NCBI GenBank assembly: GCA_002401525.1 | Contig: NVTH01000162.1 | Span: forward strand, 1-7,762 | Origin: Moraxellaceae bacterium | GTDB taxonomy: Bacteria > Pseudomonadota > Gammaproteobacteria > Pseudomonadales > UBA3067 | Reading direction: 5' to 3' | Length of the DNA: 7,762 nucleotides | In this document: in pieces, positions 6,213 to 7,762 of the stretch | How the letters are laid out: each line of letters starts with the position of its first letter | How positions within the stretch are numbered: the first letter of the stretch is position 1 | Notes under the pieces: model-generated | What the model saw: only the letters and a program-made list of their open reading frames with translations | Told to the model about the DNA's origin: nothing | Database searches by the model: none | Program-made: the position numbers and the translations under genes

Positions 6213-6250
6213 CGGTGTCATTTAATTCTTAGAGAAATTCAATGACACCG
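6213..6250. repeat. 10-bp perfect inverted repeat downstream of queD
   Basis: CGGTGTCATT (6213-6222) and AATGACACCG (6241-6250) are perfect inverted copies. After one mismatch, four more A/T pairs extend the stem around an eight-base loop. No T-tract follows on either strand, so it is not a classical terminator. An earlier ACACCG (6188-6193) can pair with the left arm and would compete with it. A transcript-stabilising hairpin or a protein-binding site is possible. Confidence 0.6.
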
Positions 6251-6445
6251 AAACGCACCCTAAACCTAAACCTAAACAATTAATTTTTCATGATGGGAAA
6301 TTGGCAAGCCCCAAACAGGACAAACTAACCATTCTATTTAAAAAGCAGTTCAACCTTAATCTGCGCCTACATACACTCAGCAGACCTTTTAAACCATTCG
6401 AACCGCTCAAACCAAGCCAAGCTCTTTGCCCCACAACTCCAGACT

Positions 6446-6497
6446 GAATAATTTTTTCTTTTTTTAAAATTATTCTTAATTTTTTTAAAAAAATTAA
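6446..6497. repeat. Two abutting AT-only palindromes
   Basis: GAATAATTTT (6446-6455) and AAAATTATTC (6466-6475) form a 10-bp inverted repeat around TTCTTTTTTT. Directly adjoining is TTAATTTTTTTAAAAAAATTAA-type palindrome (6476-6497), 11 bp per arm and no spacer. Apart from the terminal G and C of the first, and one C in its loop, the 52 bp are A/T only. Such DNA melts or bends easily and could be an unwinding element, a nucleoid-protein site or a weak bidirectional terminator. Confidence 0.75.
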
Positions 6498-6557
6498 ATC
6501 CCTTAAATTATAGGAGTCTACGTTGGCCTTAGCCCAGAAAAAAATGTTACCAACATT

Positions 6558-6577
6558 TTACCCACAATTTATCCACA
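6558..6577 (+). promoter_or_regulatory. Pair of DnaA-box-like 9-mers
   Basis: TTATCCACA (6569-6577) is a perfect match to the high-affinity DnaA box TTATNCACA. TTACCCACA (6558-6566), a one-base variant, lies 11 bp upstream in the same orientation. They begin about 60 bp right of the AT-rich palindromes. Two sites could be a DnaA-regulated promoter, a titration locus or chance. There are too few, and no dnaA/rpmH/gid neighbours, to call an origin. Confidence 0.45.
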
Positions 6578-6922
6578 TAAATAGCGCTTGCAATAAAAAT
6601 TCGCTCCCTATACCTTTAGCACCGCAGCTGACCACCCAGATCTAGAACGCTTTGTTTTGATGTTTATTAGCGCTCTTTTAATTTTCCAACATTGATCACT
6701 CCACACGATCATTAATGATGCCGAATGGATAATCGGTTCCAAAATTGTGATTCGTTTTGTTAATTCTCAAATTGGTGTGGCGTCTTTAGCGTCGGTTTTG
6801 TTAATAGCGATTCCTATCTCACCCATTAGAACTTGCTCTTTTAAAAAAGAATTACCGGCATAACCGTAGCCGCAGCACCTATTATAAAAAATAATTCTAA
6901 CCTTACATAAGCGGAGGTAATA

Positions 6923-7129
6923 GTGTCATCCTACAAAGATAGTGATTCAAATCCAGAGGAAATCCTGATGGCCCTGGACCAAGTAGAACAAACCATTGAA
7001 GTAATGACCAGCGTTGTTGATCGACTCAAAGACCAACTCCATAACGAGTTTCGTTACGATGAGCAAGTCGCCGAAATCGCACAGTGTTCCATCGAACAAA
7101 ATGTTGCACCACAAAACATCGTTCACTAA
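6923..7129 (+). CDS. Small acidic helical protein, 68 aa, function unknown
   Basis: A GTG start (6923-6925) follows a strong GGAGG (6913-6917) at five bases, which decides the start over the in-frame ATG at residue 16. Residues ~11-43 (PEEILMALDQVEQTIEVMTS then VVDRLKDQLHNEF) show hydrophobic residues spaced like a coiled coil or helical hairpin. The C-terminus is polar, with Cys55. The protein is acidic, soluble and lacks a signal peptide or membrane segment. It stands alone between two gene-poor stretches. No family recognised; it could form oligomers or bind a partner through the helix. Confidence 0.65.
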   Translation: MSSYKDSDSNPEEILMALDQVEQTIEVMTSVVDRLKDQLHNEFRYDEQVAEIAQCSIEQNVAPQNIVH

Positions 7130-7636
7130 CACGCGGTTCTTTTTTACGGCTTAAACAATCTAATGTTAAACCCAGAAACTACAGGAGATTAATGAGTGTC
7201 GTTATCCCGACAAAAAGATTGGCAATAAATCCAACGACAAAAAAATAGTTTAAACGCTTGAGTACTAATAAGTTTTGCTGAGCTCTGAACACCACAGACA
7301 AGAAAACGGCCATAGCCCACTCAAGCGTCAAAAAGCTATCTTCCGAAAGGCTGACTTAACCGTTGGCCTTCGCACCCAAACGTTAGGCTAATTTCTTATT
7401 ACAGTTTCTTATCACTCGCATCAAAACCGGCCTAACTCGATCTATACAGGCTTACACACTGACGATACTTCCTTCTTCGCCAAATCATTTATTTAAAATT
7501 TGTTTGCAACCGTCTTCATTTTGATTGGAGCCATTTGATTTATGACACGCATCAATACCCTAGCCGTCCCGTAAACGCTTATACTAGAATTATAGGAACC
7601 ACAACCGCGCTCCTATCAGACCAGAGGCTATCAATA
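7130..7636. other. Gene-poor region with long-range inverted repeat
   Basis: No sizeable ORF is seen. AGGAG (7183-7187) precedes an 18-codon frame (ATG 7192 to TAG 7246-7248) and an overlapping 10-codon GTG frame beginning MSLSRQKDWQ, neither convincing. ACGCTTGAGT (7254-7263) and ACTCAAGCGT (7319-7328) are perfect inverted copies 55 nt apart. TATACT (7580-7585) is a possible -10 for the stress-protein gene, without a recognisable -35. T-rich TTCTTTTTT follows the 68-aa gene at 7137-7145 but has no stem. Confidence 0.5.
7254..7328. repeat. Inverted repeat, 10-bp arms with 55-nt spacer
   Basis: Arms ACGCTTGAGT (7254-7263) and ACTCAAGCGT (7319-7328) are perfect inverse copies. The spacer holds no reading frame. 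The arrangement could be the closing stem of a small structured RNA or two copies of an operator-like site. No promoter or terminator pair was found that would define an RNA gene. Confidence 0.45.
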
Positions 7637-7762
7637 ATGGGTATTTACAAAAAAGTATTGGTTGCAATCGATTTAACAGATGAATCAGAAATGGTGATCG
7701 ATAAGGCCAGCCAGATGGTACGGGCGGACGGCGAAATACTCGCACTGCATGTGCTTGAGCCT
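7637..7762 (+). CDS. UspA-family universal stress protein, 5' part
   Basis: The first 42 codons are present and the gene runs off the window. MGIYKKVLVAIDLTDESEMV matches the first beta strand and loop of UspA-family proteins (compare E. coli UspA, which begins YKHILIAVDLSPES), and ILALHVLEP is the expected second strand. Asp12 lies in the conserved VAIDLT motif at the end of strand 1. The ATG is supported by AGAGG (7623-7627) nine bases upstream. Family members form dimers and help survival under growth arrest. Whether this one binds ATP cannot be told, because the C-terminal G-2x-G-9x-G(S/T) motif is outside the window. A possible -10, TATACT, lies at 7580-7585. Confidence 0.93.
   Translation, partial: MGIYKKVLVAIDLTDESEMVIDKASQMVRADGEILALHVLEP

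Larger units (their letters stand above)
6105..6922. other. Gene-poor region with inverted repeats and DnaA-box-like sites
   Basis: No ORF here has protein character. It contains an inverted repeat just after queD, three CCTAAA hexamers in tandem (6259-6276), two abutting AT-only palindromes (6446-6497), a pair of DnaA-box-like 9-mers (6558-6577), and a 12-bp palindrome ATCATTAATGAT (6708-6719). TTTTGTTAAT occurs twice, near 6755 and 6797. The stretch just upstream of 6923 is AT-rich (TATTATAAAAAATAATT) and may hold the promoter of the next gene, but no clear -35 was found. Confidence 0.6.

Noticed and set aside
5990..6232. Plus-strand 80-codon frame overlapping the queD 3' end
   Set aside because: Most of the first half is an out-of-frame reading of queD, and the rest runs through the inverted-repeat region with no protein character.
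6259..6276. Telomere-like CCTAAA repeats
   Set aside because: Only three copies; too few to be anything but chance in a bacterial sequence.
6446..6577. Chromosomal or plasmid origin of replication
   Set aside because: Only two DnaA-box-like sites, no iterons, no dnaA or rep gene nearby; kept as a finding but not called an origin.
6947..7132. Minus-strand 61-codon frame
   Set aside because: Antisense shadow of the 68-aa gene, with no ribosome-binding site.
7192..7248. 18-codon frame after AGGAG, with an overlapping 10-codon GTG frame
   Set aside because: Spacing is only four bases for the ATG, and both peptides are too short to judge.

Overview
The window looks like a chromosomal segment from a moderately AT-rich gammaproteobacterium, probably marine or Pseudomonas-like. 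The pointers are an E. coli-like QueD, a tRNA-Val/tRNA-Asp pair with encoded CCA ends, a UspA-family start, and protein styles typical of Oceanospirillales/Cellvibrionales/Pseudomonadales. This is inference from protein character, not a database match. No phage, insertion sequence, CRISPR array or rRNA is visible.

Layout. Positions 102-3765 hold three closely spaced minus-strand genes, read right to left. First is a 508-residue coiled-coil protein of unknown function with conserved-looking ends. Second is a PLP-dependent enzyme of the D-cysteine desulfhydrase / ACC deaminase family. Third is a protein with two cyclic-nucleotide-binding-like domains fused to a rhodanese domain with an intact active-site cysteine. 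Gaps of 28 and 42 nt suggest one operon. The last two genes hint at sulfur chemistry under ligand control, but that link is inferred.

Positions 3766-4898 are gene-poor and the most unusual part. They contain a 13-unit, 13-bp tandem array (3988-4155), three 18-bp repeats (4349-4410) and two tiny minus-strand reading frames (30 and 31 aa) that may be small genes or pieces of a decayed one. Next come a minus-strand tRNA-Val(UAC)-tRNA-Asp(GUC) operon with a visible promoter, GC-rich discriminator and candidate terminator, a small 66-aa minus-strand gene, and a divergent plus-strand queD (queuosine/7-deazaguanine pathway). The queD promoter overlaps the longest possible start, so the real start lies further in.

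Positions 6105-6922 hold no convincing gene but do contain a 10-bp inverted repeat, two abutting all-AT palindromes and a pair of DnaA-box-like 9-mers. A 68-aa acidic helical protein with a strong ribosome-binding site follows at 6923. After another gene-poor stretch with a long-range inverted repeat, the window ends in the first 42 codons of a universal stress protein.

No complete new defence or mobile system is evident. The best leads are the repeat/small-ORF region at 3988-4510, the AT-palindrome/DnaA-box cluster at 6446-6577, and the coiled-coil/PLP/rhodanese operon.
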